A stretch of 64,000 nucleotides of DNA, taken from NCBI GenBank assembly GCA_964017195.1, contig CAXHKT010000139.1, forward strand, positions 372,001 through 436,000, in the 5' to 3' direction. Positions 1 through 9,418 of the stretch are shown piece after piece. The first letter of the stretch is position 1, and every line of letters begins with the position of its first letter. The stretch is from Siderastrea radians (lineage: Eukaryota > Cnidaria > Anthozoa > Scleractinia > Rhizangiidae). The translations under genes were made by a program, and so were the position numbers. The notes beneath the pieces were generated by a model, which was given only the letters and a program-made list of their open reading frames with translations, was not told the DNA's origin and ran no database searches.

Positions 1-48
1 GAAAAAACAGTTTATTGTGTAGAAAGTCTGCGATTTTTTCGATAAGGT

Positions 49-223
49 GGAAAAAACCCCCATTTTGGGGCCTTCCCTCAGGCCCCAAAATGCTCAAAAA
101 GCTAACTGGCGCTCTCGGCTGCATGCACAAAGCTCCCAAATGCATTCAATCCCTTTGGGACCATCCGAAAAAAATTCCTTTTGTTCAAAAGTACAAAGAA
201 AGCGCGATATGTGCGATCCTTAG
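49..223 (+). repeat. Half-unit A (175 bp)
   Basis: This is the first half of the dimeric monomer. It opens with GGAAAAAACCCCCATTTT and ends just before the second GGAAAAAACCCC at 224. It matches half B in order. The opening block 49-90 pairs with 224-264. The TGCA...AATCCCT..GGG..C.ATC.GAAAAAA block from 141 pairs with the one from 321. The GAAAG...GCGAT...CGAT..T block near 198-222 pairs with 364-390. It also contains the palindromes TGCATGCA (120-127) and ATGCAT (140-145). Most subfamily-defining substitutions (L, F, M, E, V, D, I) lie in its first 100 bases, so this half is the more variable. Confidence 0.9.
61..92. repeat. Inverted repeat in half A: 12-bp arms, 8-nt loop
   Basis: The arms CATTTTGGGGCC (61-72) and GGCCCCAAAATG (81-92) are perfect reverse complements around the loop TTCCCTCA. 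The element recurs once per monomer. L-M and E copies keep the full 12-bp arm. L copies with AAAAAGCTC keep 10 bp. F copies have C-to-T at the inner end, leaving 9 bp plus a possible G-T pair. D copies lack one G and V copies have GTTCCC, so both have a bulge or mismatch. It could extrude a hairpin or cruciform or be a dyad-binding site; neither function is shown by sequence alone. Confidence 0.9.
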
Positions 224-390
224 GGAAAAAACCCCATTTTGGGGCATTCCCAGAGGCTCAAAAAGGTGTTCTTATCTGCGCAATCTGTCTGCGCAAGGCT
301 GCGCACTGGCCCAATAATAATGCAAATCCCTCGGGGCTATCAGAAAAAACAGTTTATTGTGTAGAAAGTCTGCGATTTTTTCGATAAGGT
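224..390 (+). repeat. Half-unit B (167 bp)
   Basis: This is the second half of the dimeric monomer and starts with the same block as half A, one C shorter. A small hairpin CCCCA-TTT-TGGGG sits at 232-244. The long inverted repeat of half A survives here only in degenerate form (TTTTGGGGC against GGCTCAAAA). It carries the TGCGCA cluster at 277-305 and ends with the TTGTGTAGAAAG and CGATTTTTTCGATAAGG segments. Half B is more uniform across the array than half A. Its variants are N (CCAATTAATAAT), G (CAGGGGCTC), S (GTTGTTC) and the I-class version CATACCCATAGG. Confidence 0.9.
277..305. repeat. Triple TGCGCA palindrome cluster in half B
   Basis: Three TGCGCA hexamers lie at 277-282, 290-295 and 300-305, with start-to-start spacings of 13 and 10 bp. 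The cluster recurs in nearly every monomer. It is a concentrated CpG and alternating purine-pyrimidine segment. The aligned part of half A has TGCATGCA instead. Several subfamily variants disrupt one hexamer by a CpG transition: S copies have TGTGCA, the copy near 3198 has TGCACA, and the copy near 13125 has TGCACAC. No binding factor can be assigned. Confidence 0.8.
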
Positions 391-2407
391 GGAAAAAACC
401 CCCATTTTGGGCCCTTCCCTCAGGCCCCAAAAAGCTCAAAAAGCTAACTGGCGCTCTCGGCTGCATGCACAAAGCTCCCAAATGCATTCAATCCCTTTGG
501 GACCATCCGAAAAAAATTCCTTTTGTTCAAAAGTACAAAGAAAGCGCGATATGTGCGATCCTTAGGGAAAAAAACCCATTTTGGGGCATTCCCAGGGGCT
601 CAAAAAGGTGTTCTTATCTGCGCAATCTGTCTGCGCAAGGCTGCGCACTGGCCTAATAATATTGCAAATCCCTCGGGGCTATCAGAAAAAACAGTTTATT
701 GTGTAGAAAGTCTGCGATTTTTTCGATAAGGTGGAAAAAAACCCCATTTTGGGGCCTTCCCTCAGGCCCCAAAATGCTCAAAAAGCTAACTGGCGCTCTC
801 GGCTGCATGCACAAAGCTCCCAAATGCATTCAATCCCTTTGGGACCATTCGAAAAAAATTCCTTTTGTTCAAAAGTACAAAGAAAGCGCGATATGTGCGA
901 TCCTTAGGGAAAAAACCCCATTTTGGGGCATTCCCAGAGGCTCAAAAAGGTGTTCTTATCTGCGCAATCTGTCTGCGCAAGGCTGCGCACTGGCCCAATA
1001 ATAATGCAAATCCCTCGGGGCTATCAGAAAAAACAGTTTATTGTGTAGAAAGTCTGCGATTTTTTCGATAAGGTGGAAAAAAACCCCATTTTGGGGCTTT
1101 CCCTCAGGCCCCAAAAAGCTTAAAAAGCTAACTGGCGCTCTCGGCTGCATGCACAAAGCTCCCAAATGCATTCAATCCCTTTGGGACCATCCGAAAAAAT
1201 TCCTTTTGTTCAAAAGTACAAAGAAAGCGCGATATGTGCGATCCTTAGGGAAAAAACCCCATTTTGGGGCATTCCCAGAGGCTCAAAAAGGTGTTCTTAT
1301 CTGCGCAATCTGTCTGCGCAAGGCTGCGCACTGGCCCAATAATAATGCAAATCCCTCGGGGCTATCAGAAAAAACAGTTCATTGTGTAGAAAGTCTGCGA
1401 TTTTTTCGATAAGGTGGAAAAAACCCCCATTTTGGGGCCTTCCCTCAGGCCCCAAAATGCTCAAAAAGCTAACTGGCGCTCTCGGCTGCATGCACAAAGC
1501 TCCCAAATGCATTCAATCCCTTTGGGACCATCCGAAAATAATTCCTTTTGTTCAAAAGTACAAAGAAAGCGCGATATGTGCGATCCTTAGGGAAAAAACC
1601 ACATTTTGGGGCATTCCCAGGGGCTCAAAAAGGTGTTCTTATCTGCGCAATCTGTCTGCGCAAGGCTGCGCACTGGCCTAATAATAATGCAAATCCCTCG
1701 GGGCTATCAGAAAAAACAGTTTATTGTGTAGAAAGTCTGCGATTTTTTCGATAAGGTGGAAAAAAACCCCATTTTGGGGCTTTCCCTCAGGCCCCAAAAA
1801 GCTCAAAAAGCTAACTGGCGCTCTCGGCTGCATGCACAAAGCTCCCAAATGCATTCAATCCCTTTGGGACCATCCGAAAAAAATTCCTTTTGTTCAAAAG
1901 TACAAAGAAAGCGCGATATGTGCGATCCTTAGGGAAAAATCCCCATTTTGGGGCATTCCCAGAGGCTCAAAAAGGTGTTCTTATCTGCGCAATCTGTCTG
2001 CGCAAGGCTGCGCACTGGCCCAATAATAATGCAAATCCCTCGGGGCTATCAGAAAAAACAGTTTATTGTGTAGAAAGTCTGCGATTTTTTCGATAAGGTG
2101 GAAAAAACCCCCATTTTGGGGCCTTCCCTCAGGCCCCAAAATGCTCAAAAAGCTAACTGGCGCTCTCGGCTGCATGCACAAAGCTCCCAAATGCATTCAA
2201 TCCCTTTGGGACCATTCGAAAAAAATTCCTTTTGTTCAAAAGTACAAAGAAAGCGCGATATGTGCGATCCTTAGGGAAAAAACCCCATTTTGGGGCATTC
2301 CCAGAGGCTCAAAAAGGTGTTCTTATCTGCGCAATCTGTCTGCGCAAGGCTGCGCACTGGCCCAATAATAATGCAAATCCCTCGGGGCTATCAGAAAAAA
2401 CAGTTTA

Positions 2408-2919
2408 TTGTGTAGAAAGTCTGCGATTTTTTCGATAAGGTGGAAAAAAACCCCATTTTGGGGCCTTCCCTCAGGCCCCAAAAAGCTCAAAAAGCTAACT
2501 GGCGCTCTCGGCTGCATGCACAAAGCTCCCAAATGCATTCAATCCCTTTGGGACCATCCGAAAAAAAATTCCTTTTGTGCAAAAATACAAAGAAAGCGCG
2601 ATATGTGCGATCCTTAGGGAAAAAACCCCATTTGGGGGCATTCCCAGAGGCTCAAAAAGGTGTTCTTATCTGCGCAATCTGTCTGCGCAAGGCTGCGCAC
2701 TGGCCCAATAATAATGCAAATCCCTCGGGGCTATCAGAAAAAAAACAGTTTATTGTGTAGAAAGTCTGCGATTTTTTCGATAAGGTGGAAAAAACCCCAT
2801 TTTGGGGCATTCCCAGAGGCTCAAAAAGGTGTTCTTATCTGCGCAATCTGTCTGCGCAAGGCTGCGCACTGGCCCAATAATAATGCAAATCCCTCGGGGC
2901 TATCAGAAAAAACAGTTTA
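2408..2919 (+). repeat. Irregular 1.5-unit segment (A-B-B)
   Basis: The box-to-box distance here is 512 bp instead of 342. A normal A half (from 2442) and B half (from 2618) are followed directly by a second B half at 2787. This unit also has private changes: extra A residues near 2560-2570 and 2735-2742, TTTTGTGCAAAAATAC, and CATTTGGGGGC. This is the only place in the window where the strict A-B alternation breaks. Confidence 0.97.
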
Positions 2920-2953
2920 TTGTGTAGAAAGTCTGCGATTTTTTCGATAAGGT
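2787..2953 (+). repeat. Orphan B half-unit (167 bp)
   Basis: The sequence GGAAAAAACCCCATTTTGG at 2787 is followed by GCATTCCCAGAGGCTC, which is half-B sequence, although half A is expected here. The half runs its full 167 bp, and the next A half starts at 2954 (with TTGAAAAAAACCCC). The shared opening block of the two halves is the obvious site for a misaligned exchange that removed one A half or added one B half. The flanking TTGCGATTTTTTCGATAAGG-type sequence is intact, which argues for homologous exchange over random breakage. Confidence 0.95.
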
Positions 2954-4288
2954 TGAAAAAAACCCCATTTTGGGGCCTTCCCTCATGCCCCAAAAAGCTC
3001 AAAAAGCTAACTGGCGCTCTCGGCTGCATGCACAAAGCTCCCAAATGCATTCAATCCCTTTGGGACCATCCGAAAAAAATTCCTTTTGTTCAAAAGTACA
3101 AAGAAAGCGCGATATGTGCGATCCTTAGGGAAAAAACCCCATTTTGGGGCATTCCCAGAGGCTCAAAAAGGTGTTCTTATCTGCGCAATCTGTCTGCACA
3201 AGGCTGCGCACTGGCCCAATAATAATGCAAATCCCTCGGGGCTATCAGAAAAAACAGTTTATTGTGTAGAAAGTCTGCGATTTTTTCGATAAGGTGGAAA
3301 AAAACCCCATTTTGGGGCCTTCCCTCAGGCCCCAAAAAGCTCAAAAAGCTAACTGGCGCTCTCGGCTGCATGCACAAAGCTCCCAAATGCATTCAATCCC
3401 TTTGGGACCATCCGAAAAAAATTCCTTTTGTTCAAAAGTACAAAGAAAGCGCGATATGTGCGATCCTTAGGGAAAAAACCCCATTTTGGGGCATTCCCAG
3501 GGGCTCAAAAAGGTGTTCTTATCTGCGCAATCTGTCTGCGCAAGGCTGCGCACTGGCCTAATAATAATGCAAATCCCTCGGGGCTATCAGAAAAAACAGT
3601 TTATTGTGTAGAAAGTCTGCGATTTTTTCGATAAGGTGGAAAAAAACCCCATTTTGGGGCTTTCCCTCAGGCCCCAAAAAGCTCAAAAAAGCTAACTGGC
3701 GCTCTCGGCTGCATGCACAAAGCTCCCAAATGCATTCAATCCCTTTGGGACCATCCGAAAAAAATTCCTTTTGTTCAAAAGTACAAAGAAAGCGCGATAT
3801 GTGCGATCCTTAGGGAAAAAACCCCATTTTGGGGCATTCCCAGAGGCTCAAAAAGGTGTTCTTATCTGCGCAATCTGTCTGCGCAAGGCTGCGCACTGGC
3901 CCAATAATAATGCAAATCCCTCGGGGCTATCAGAAAAAACAGTTCATTGTGTAGAAAGTCTGCGATTTTTTCGATAAGGTGGAAAAAACCCCCATTTTGG
4001 GCCCTTCCCTCAGGCCCCAAAATGCTCAAAAAGCTAACTGGCGCTCTCGGCTGCATGCACAAAGCTCCCAAATGCATTCAATCCCTTTGGGACCATTCGA
4101 AAAAAATTCCTTTTGTTCAAAAGTACAAAGAAAGCGCGATATGTGCGATCCTTAGGGAAAAAACCCCATTTTGGGGCATTCCCAGAGGCTCAAAAAGGTG
4201 TTCTTATCTGCGCAATCTGTCTGCGCAAGGCTGCGCACTGGCCCAATAATAATGCAAATCCCTCGGGGCTATCAGAAAAAACAGTTTA
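2920..4288 (+). repeat. Four monomers, transition into trimer array
   Basis: Monomers start at 2920, 3262, 3604 and 3947. The G-class copy is at 3262, so the trimer phase resumes after the orphan half. The distance from the previous G copy (1382) is 1,880 bp, which is five monomers plus a half. The 3604 unit is 343 bp because of an extra A in CTCAAAAAAGC. The 3947 unit is an M copy with GGGCCCTTCCC. The copy at 2920 has TGCACA in place of the middle TGCGCA. Confidence 0.85.
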
Positions 4289-7200
4289 TTGTGTAGAAAG
4301 TCTGCGATTTTTTCGATAAGGTGGAAAAAAACCCCATTTTGGGGCCTTCCCTCAGGCCCCAAAAAGCTCAAAAAGCTAACTGGCGCTCTCGGCTGCATGC
4401 ACAAAGCTCCCAAATGCATTCAATCCCTTTGGGACCATCCGAAAAAAATTCCTTTTGTTCAAAAGTACAAAGAAAGCGCGATATGTGCGATCCTTAGGGA
4501 AAAAACCCCATTTTGGGGCATTCCCAGGGGCTCAAAAAGGTGTTCTTATCTGCGCAATCTGTCTGCGCAAGGCTGCGCACTGGCCTAATAATAATGCAAA
4601 TCCCTCGGGGCTATCAGAAAAAACAGTTTATTGTGTAGAAAGTCTGCGATTTTTTCGATAAGGTGGAAAAAAAACCCATTTTGGGGCTTTCCCTCAGGCC
4701 CCAAAAAGCTCAAAAAGCTAACTGGCGCTCTCGGCTGCATGCACAAAGCTCCCAAATGCATTCAATCCCTTTGGGACCATCCGAAAAAAATTCCTTTTGT
4801 TCAAAAGTACAAAGAAAGCGCGATATGTGCGATCCTTAGGGAAAAAACCCCATTTTGGGGCATTCCCAGAGGCTCAAAAAGGTGTTCTTATCTGCGCAAT
4901 CTGTCTGCGCAAGGCTGCGCACTGGCCCAATAATAATGCAAATCCCTCGGGGCTATCAGAAAAAACAGTTTATTGTGTAGAAAGTCTGCGATTTTTTCGA
5001 TAAGGTGGAAAAAACCCCCATTTTGGGGCCTTTCCTCAGGCCTCAAAAAGCTCAAAAAGCTAACTGGCGCTCTCGGCTGCATGCACAAAGCTCCCAAATG
5101 CATTCAATCCCTTTGGGACCATCCGAAAAAAATTCCTTTTGTTCAAAAGTACAAAGAAAGCGCGATATGTGCGATCCTTAGGGAAAAAACCCCATTTTGG
5201 GGCATTCCCAGAGGCTCAAAAAGGTGTTCTTATCTGCGCAATCTGTCTGCGCAAGGCTGCGCACTGGCCCAATAATAATGCAAATCCCTCGGGGCTATCA
5301 GAAAAAACAGTTTATTGTGTAGAAAGTCTGCGATTTTTTCGATAAGGTGGAAAAAACCCCCATTTTGGGGCCTTCCCTCAGGCCCCAAAAAGCTCAAAAA
5401 GCTAACTGGCGCTCTCGGCTGCATGCACAAAGCTCCCAAATGCATTCAATCCCTTTGGGACCATCCGAAAAAAATTCCTTTTGTTCAAAAGTACAAAGAA
5501 AGCGCGATATGTGCGATCCTTAGGGAAAAAACCCCATTTTGGGGCATTCCCAGGGGCTCAAAAAGGTGTTCTTATCTGCGCAATCTGTCTGCGCAAGGCT
5601 GCGCACTGGCCTAATAATAATGCAAATCCCTCGGGGCTATCAGAAAAAACAGTTTATTGTGTAGAAAGTCTGCGATTTTTTCGATAAGGTGGAAAAAAAA
5701 CCCATTTTGGGGCTTTCCCTCAGGCCCCAAAAAGCTCAAAAAGCTAACTGGCGCTCTCGGCTGCATGCACAAAGCTCCCAAATGCATTCAATCCCTTTGG
5801 GACCATCCGAAAAAAATTCCTTTTGTTCAAAAGTACAAAGAAAGCGCGATATGTGCGATCCTTAGGGAAAAAACCCCATTTTGGGGCATTCCCAGAGGCT
5901 CAAAAAGGTGTTCTTATCTGCGCAATCTGTCTGCGCAAGGCTGCGCACTGGCCCAATAATAATGCAAATCCCTCGGGGCTATCAGAAAAAACAGTTTATT
6001 GTGTAGAAAGTCTGCGATTTTTTCGATAAGGTGGAAAAAACCCCCATTTTGGGGCCTTTCCTCAGGCCTCAAAAAGCTCAAAAAGCTAACTGGCGCTCTC
6101 GGCTGCATGCACAAAGCTCCCAAATGCATTCAATCCCTTTGGGACCATCCGAAAAAAATTCCTTTTGTTCAAAAGTACAAAGAAAGCGCGATATGTGCGA
6201 TCCTTAGGGAAAAAACCCCATTTTGGGGCATTCCCAGAGGCTCAAAAAGGTGTTCTTATCTGCGCAATCTGTCTGCGCAAGGCTGCGCACTGGCCCAATA
6301 ATAATGCAAATCCCTCGGGGCTATCAGAAAAAACAGTTTATTGTGTAGAAAGTCTGCGATTTTTTCGATAAGGTGGAAAAAAACCCCATTTTGGGGCCTT
6401 CCCTCAGGCCCCAAAAAGCTCAAAAAGCTAACTGGCGCTCTCGGCTGCATGCACAAAGCTCCCAAATGCATTCAATCCCTTTGGGACCATCCGAAAAAAA
6501 TTCCTTTTGTTCAAAAGTACAAAGAAAGCGCGATATGTGCGATCCTTAGGGAAAAAACCCCATTTTGGGGCATTCCCAGGGGCTCAAAAAGGTGTTCTTA
6601 TCTGCGCAATCTGTCTGCGCAAGGCTGCGCACTGGCCTAATAATAATGCAAATCCCTCGGGGCTATCAGAAAAAACAGTTTATTGTGTAGAAAGTCTGCG
6701 ATTTTTTCGATAAGGTGGAAAAAAAACCCATTTTGGGGCTTTCCCTCAGGCCCCAAAAAGCTCAAAAAGCTAACTGGCGCTCTCGGCTGCATGCACAAAG
6801 CTCCCAAATGCATTCAATCCCTTTGGGACCATCCGAAAAAAATTCCTTTTGTTCAAAAGTACAAAGAAAGCGCGATATGTGCGATCCTTAGGGAAAAAAC
6901 CCCATTTTGGGGCATTCCCAGAGGCTCAAAAAGGTGTTCTTATCTGCGCAATCTGTCTGCGCAAGGCTGCGCACTGGCCCAATAATAATGCAAATCCCTC
7001 GGGGCTATCAGAAAAAACAGTTTATTGTGTAGAAAGTCTGCGATTTTTTCGATAAGGTGGAAAAAACCCCCATTTTGGGGCCTTTCCTCAGGCCTCAAAA
7101 AGCTCAAAAAGCTAACTGGCGCTCTCGGCTGCATGCACAAAGCTCCCAAATGCATTCAATCCCTTTGGGACCATCCGAAAAAAATTCCTTTTGTTCAAAA

Positions 7201-7366
7201 GTACAAAGAAAGCGCGATATGTGCGATCCTTAGGGAAAAAACCCCATTTTGGGGCATTCCCAGAGGCTCAAAAAGGTGTTCTTATCTGCGCAATCTGTCT
7301 GCGCAAGGCTGCGCACTGGCCCAATAATAATGCAAATCCCTCGGGGCTATCAGAAAAAACAGTTTA
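4289..7366 (+). repeat. Higher-order repeat: 1,026-bp trimer, three copies
   Basis: The order repeats as G-class monomer, AAAAAAAACCC-type F monomer, then a monomer with GGGGCCTTTCCTCAGGCCTC. Copies start at 4289, 5315 and 6341. The second members (4631, 5657, 6683) translate identically in several frames, as do the third members (4973, 5999, 7025), so the copies are nearly the same at DNA level. The first members differ mainly in AAACCCC against AACCCCC. Identity between trimers is clearly higher than between neighbouring monomers, which defines a higher-order repeat and recent amplification. Confidence 0.93.
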
Positions 7367-9418
7367 TTGTGTAGAAAGTCTGCGATTTTTTCGATAAGGT
7401 GGAAAAAAACCCCATTTTGGGGCTTTCCCTCAGGCCCCAAAAAGCTCAAAAAGCTAACTGGCGCTCTCGGCTGCATGCACAAAGCTCCCAAATGCATTCA
7501 ATCCCTTTGGGACCATCCGAAAAAAATTCCTTTTGTTCAAAAGTACAAAGAAAGCGCGATATGTGCGATCCTTAGGGAAAAAACCCCATTTTGGGGCATT
7601 CCCAGAGGATCAAAAAGGTGTTCTTATCTGCGCAATCTGTCTGCGCAAGGCTGCGCACTGGCCCAATAATAATGCAAATCCCTCGGGGCTATCAGAAAAA
7701 ACAGTTTATTGTGTAGAAAGTCTGCGATTTTTTCGATAAGGTGGAAAAAACCCCCATTTTGGAGCTTTCCCTCAGGCCCCAAAAAGCTCAAAAATCTAAC
7801 TGGCGCTCTCGGCTGCATGCACAAAGCTCCCAAATGCATTCAATCCCTTTGGGACCATCCGAAAAAAATTCCTTTTGTTCAAAAGTACAAAGAAAGCGCG
7901 ATATGTGCGATCCTTAGGGAAAAAACCCCATTTTGGGGCATTCCCAGAGGCTCAAAAAGGTGTTCTTATCTGCGCAATCTGTCTGCGCAAGGCTGCGCAC
8001 TGGCCCAATAATAATGCAAATCCCTCGGGGCTATCAGAAAAAACAGTTTATTGTGTAGAAAGTCTGCGATTTTTTCGATAAGGTGGAAAAAACCCCCATT
8101 TTGGGGCCTTCCCTCAGGCCCCAAAATGCTCAAAAAGCTAACTGGCGCTCTCGGCTGCATGCACAAAGCTCCCAAATGCATTCAATCCCTTTGGGACCAT
8201 CCGAAAAAAATTCCTTTTGTTCAAAAGTACAAAGAAAGCGCGATATGTGCGATCCTTAGGGAAAAAACCCCATTTTGGGGCATTCCCAGAGGCTCAAAAA
8301 GGTGTTCTTATCTGCGCAATCTGTCTGCGCAAGGCTGCGCACTGGCCCAATAATAATGCAAATCCCTCGGGGCTATCAGAAAAAACAGTTTATTGTGTAG
8401 AAAGTCTGCGATTTTTTCGATAAGGTGGAAAAAAACCCCATTTTGGGGCTTTCCCTCAGGCCCCAAAAAGCTCAAAAAGCTAACTGGCGCTCTCGGCTGC
8501 ATGCACAAAGCTCCCAAATGCATTCAATCCCTTTGGGACCATCCGAAAAAAATTCCTTTTGTTCAAAAGTACAAAGAAAGCGCGATATGTGCGATCCTTA
8601 GGGAAAAAACCCCATTTTGGGGCATTCCCAGAGGATCAAAAAGGTGTTCTTATCTGCGCAATCTGTCTGCGCAAGGCTGCGCACTGGCCCAATAATAATG
8701 CAAATCCCTCGGGGCTATCAGAAAAAACAGTTTATTGTGTAGAAAGTCTGCGATTTTTTCGATAAGGTGGAAAAAACCCCCATTTTGGAGCTTTCCCTCA
8801 GGCCCCAAAAAGCTCAAAAATCTAACTGGCGCTCTCGGCTGCATGCACAAAGCTCCCAAATGCATTCAATCCCTTTGGGACCATCCGAAAAAAATTCCTT
8901 TTGTTCAAAAGTACAAAGAAAGCGCGATATGTGCGATCCTTAGGGAAAAAACCCCATTTTGGGGCATTCCCAGAGGCTCAAAAAGGTGTTCTTATCTGCG
9001 CAATCTGTCTGCGCAAGGCTGCGCACTGGCCCAATAATAATGCAAATCCCTCGGGGCTATCAGAAAAAACAGTTTATTGTGTAGAAAGTCTGCGATTTTT
9101 TCGATAAGGTGGAAAAAACCCCCATTTTGGGGCCTTCCCTCAGGCCCCAAAATGCTCAAAAAGCTAACTGGCGCTCTCGGCTGCATGCACAAAGCTCCCA
9201 AATGCATTCAATCCCTTTGGGACCATCCGAAAAAAATTCCTTTTGTTCAAAAGTACAAAGAAAGCGCGATATGTGCGATCCTTAGGGAAAAAACCCCATT
9301 TGGGGGCATTCCCAGAGGCTCAAAAAGGTGTTCTTATCTGCGCAATCTGTCTGCGCAAGGCTGCGCACTGGCCCAATAATAATGCAAATCCCTCGGGGCT
9401 ATCAGAAAAAACAGTTTA
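7367..9418 (+). repeat. Higher-order repeat: 1,026-bp trimer, two copies
   Basis: Copy 1 is 7367, 7709 and 8051; copy 2 is 8393, 8735 and 9077. Diagnostic changes occur in both: CAGAGGATC in the first member, TTTTGGAGCTTTCCC with CTCAAAAATCTAAC in the second, and an L-M third member. The only difference I find is CATTTGGGGGC at about 9299 in the last member against CATTTTGGGG in 8051. This trimer differs in variants from the one at 4289-7366, so a separate amplification produced it. Confidence 0.93.

Larger units (their letters stand above)
49..390 (+). repeat. Representative complete monomer (342 bp)
   Basis: This is the first complete unit when the period is opened at the GGAAAAAACCCCC block. 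It splits into half A (49-223) and half B (224-390), which share ordered sequence blocks. The unit is rich in short A and T runs, for example 51-56, 87-90, 96-100 and the run in CGAAAAAAATTCC. The runs at 87-90 and 96-100 are about one helical turn apart, so local bending is possible. The length is divisible by three, so chance open frames repeat in register in every copy. No frame shows coding constraint. This copy is an L-M variant (GGGGCCTTCCC and CCCCAAAATGCTC). Confidence 0.97.
15..2407 (+). repeat. Seven monomers, diverged G-trimer region
   Basis: Monomers start at 15, 357, 699, 1041, 1382, 1724 and 2066. The G class (CCCAGGGGCTC plus GGCCTAATAAT) occurs at 357 and 1382, three monomers apart. 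This continues as the trimer phase seen further right. The 1041 unit is 341 bp because it has one A fewer in CCGAAAAAATTCC. L-M monomers (15, 699, 1382, 2066) alternate with F monomers (1041, 1724), so an approximate dimer pattern is superimposed. The bases before position 15 are the tail of a monomer that begins outside the window. Confidence 0.85.

Noticed and set aside
32..56. CENP-B box candidate in TTCGATAAGGTGGAAAAAA
   Set aside because: Only the TTCG core agrees with the known TTCGNNNNANNCGGG pattern. The central A and the CGGG part are absent in the consensus and in the variants I looked at.
49..92. Terminator-like hairpin followed by a T run on the minus strand
   Set aside because: Read on the minus strand, the inverted repeat is followed by a G run and six T. 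There is no transcription unit upstream, the element recurs in every monomer, and the context is eukaryotic satellite.
180..195. Pol III B-box-like GTTCAAAAG, suggesting a tRNA-derived repeat
   Set aside because: The last position does not fit the GWTCRANNC pattern. No A box lies at the right distance and there is no tRNA-like fold or poly-A tail.
15..317. Recurrent open frames of about 100, 68 and 71 codons in every monomer, both strands
   Set aside because: They recur because the monomer length is divisible by three. They overlap each other on both strands, mostly need TTG or similar starts, are broken by one-base indels in many copies, and show no excess of silent over replacement changes. 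No domain is recognisable.
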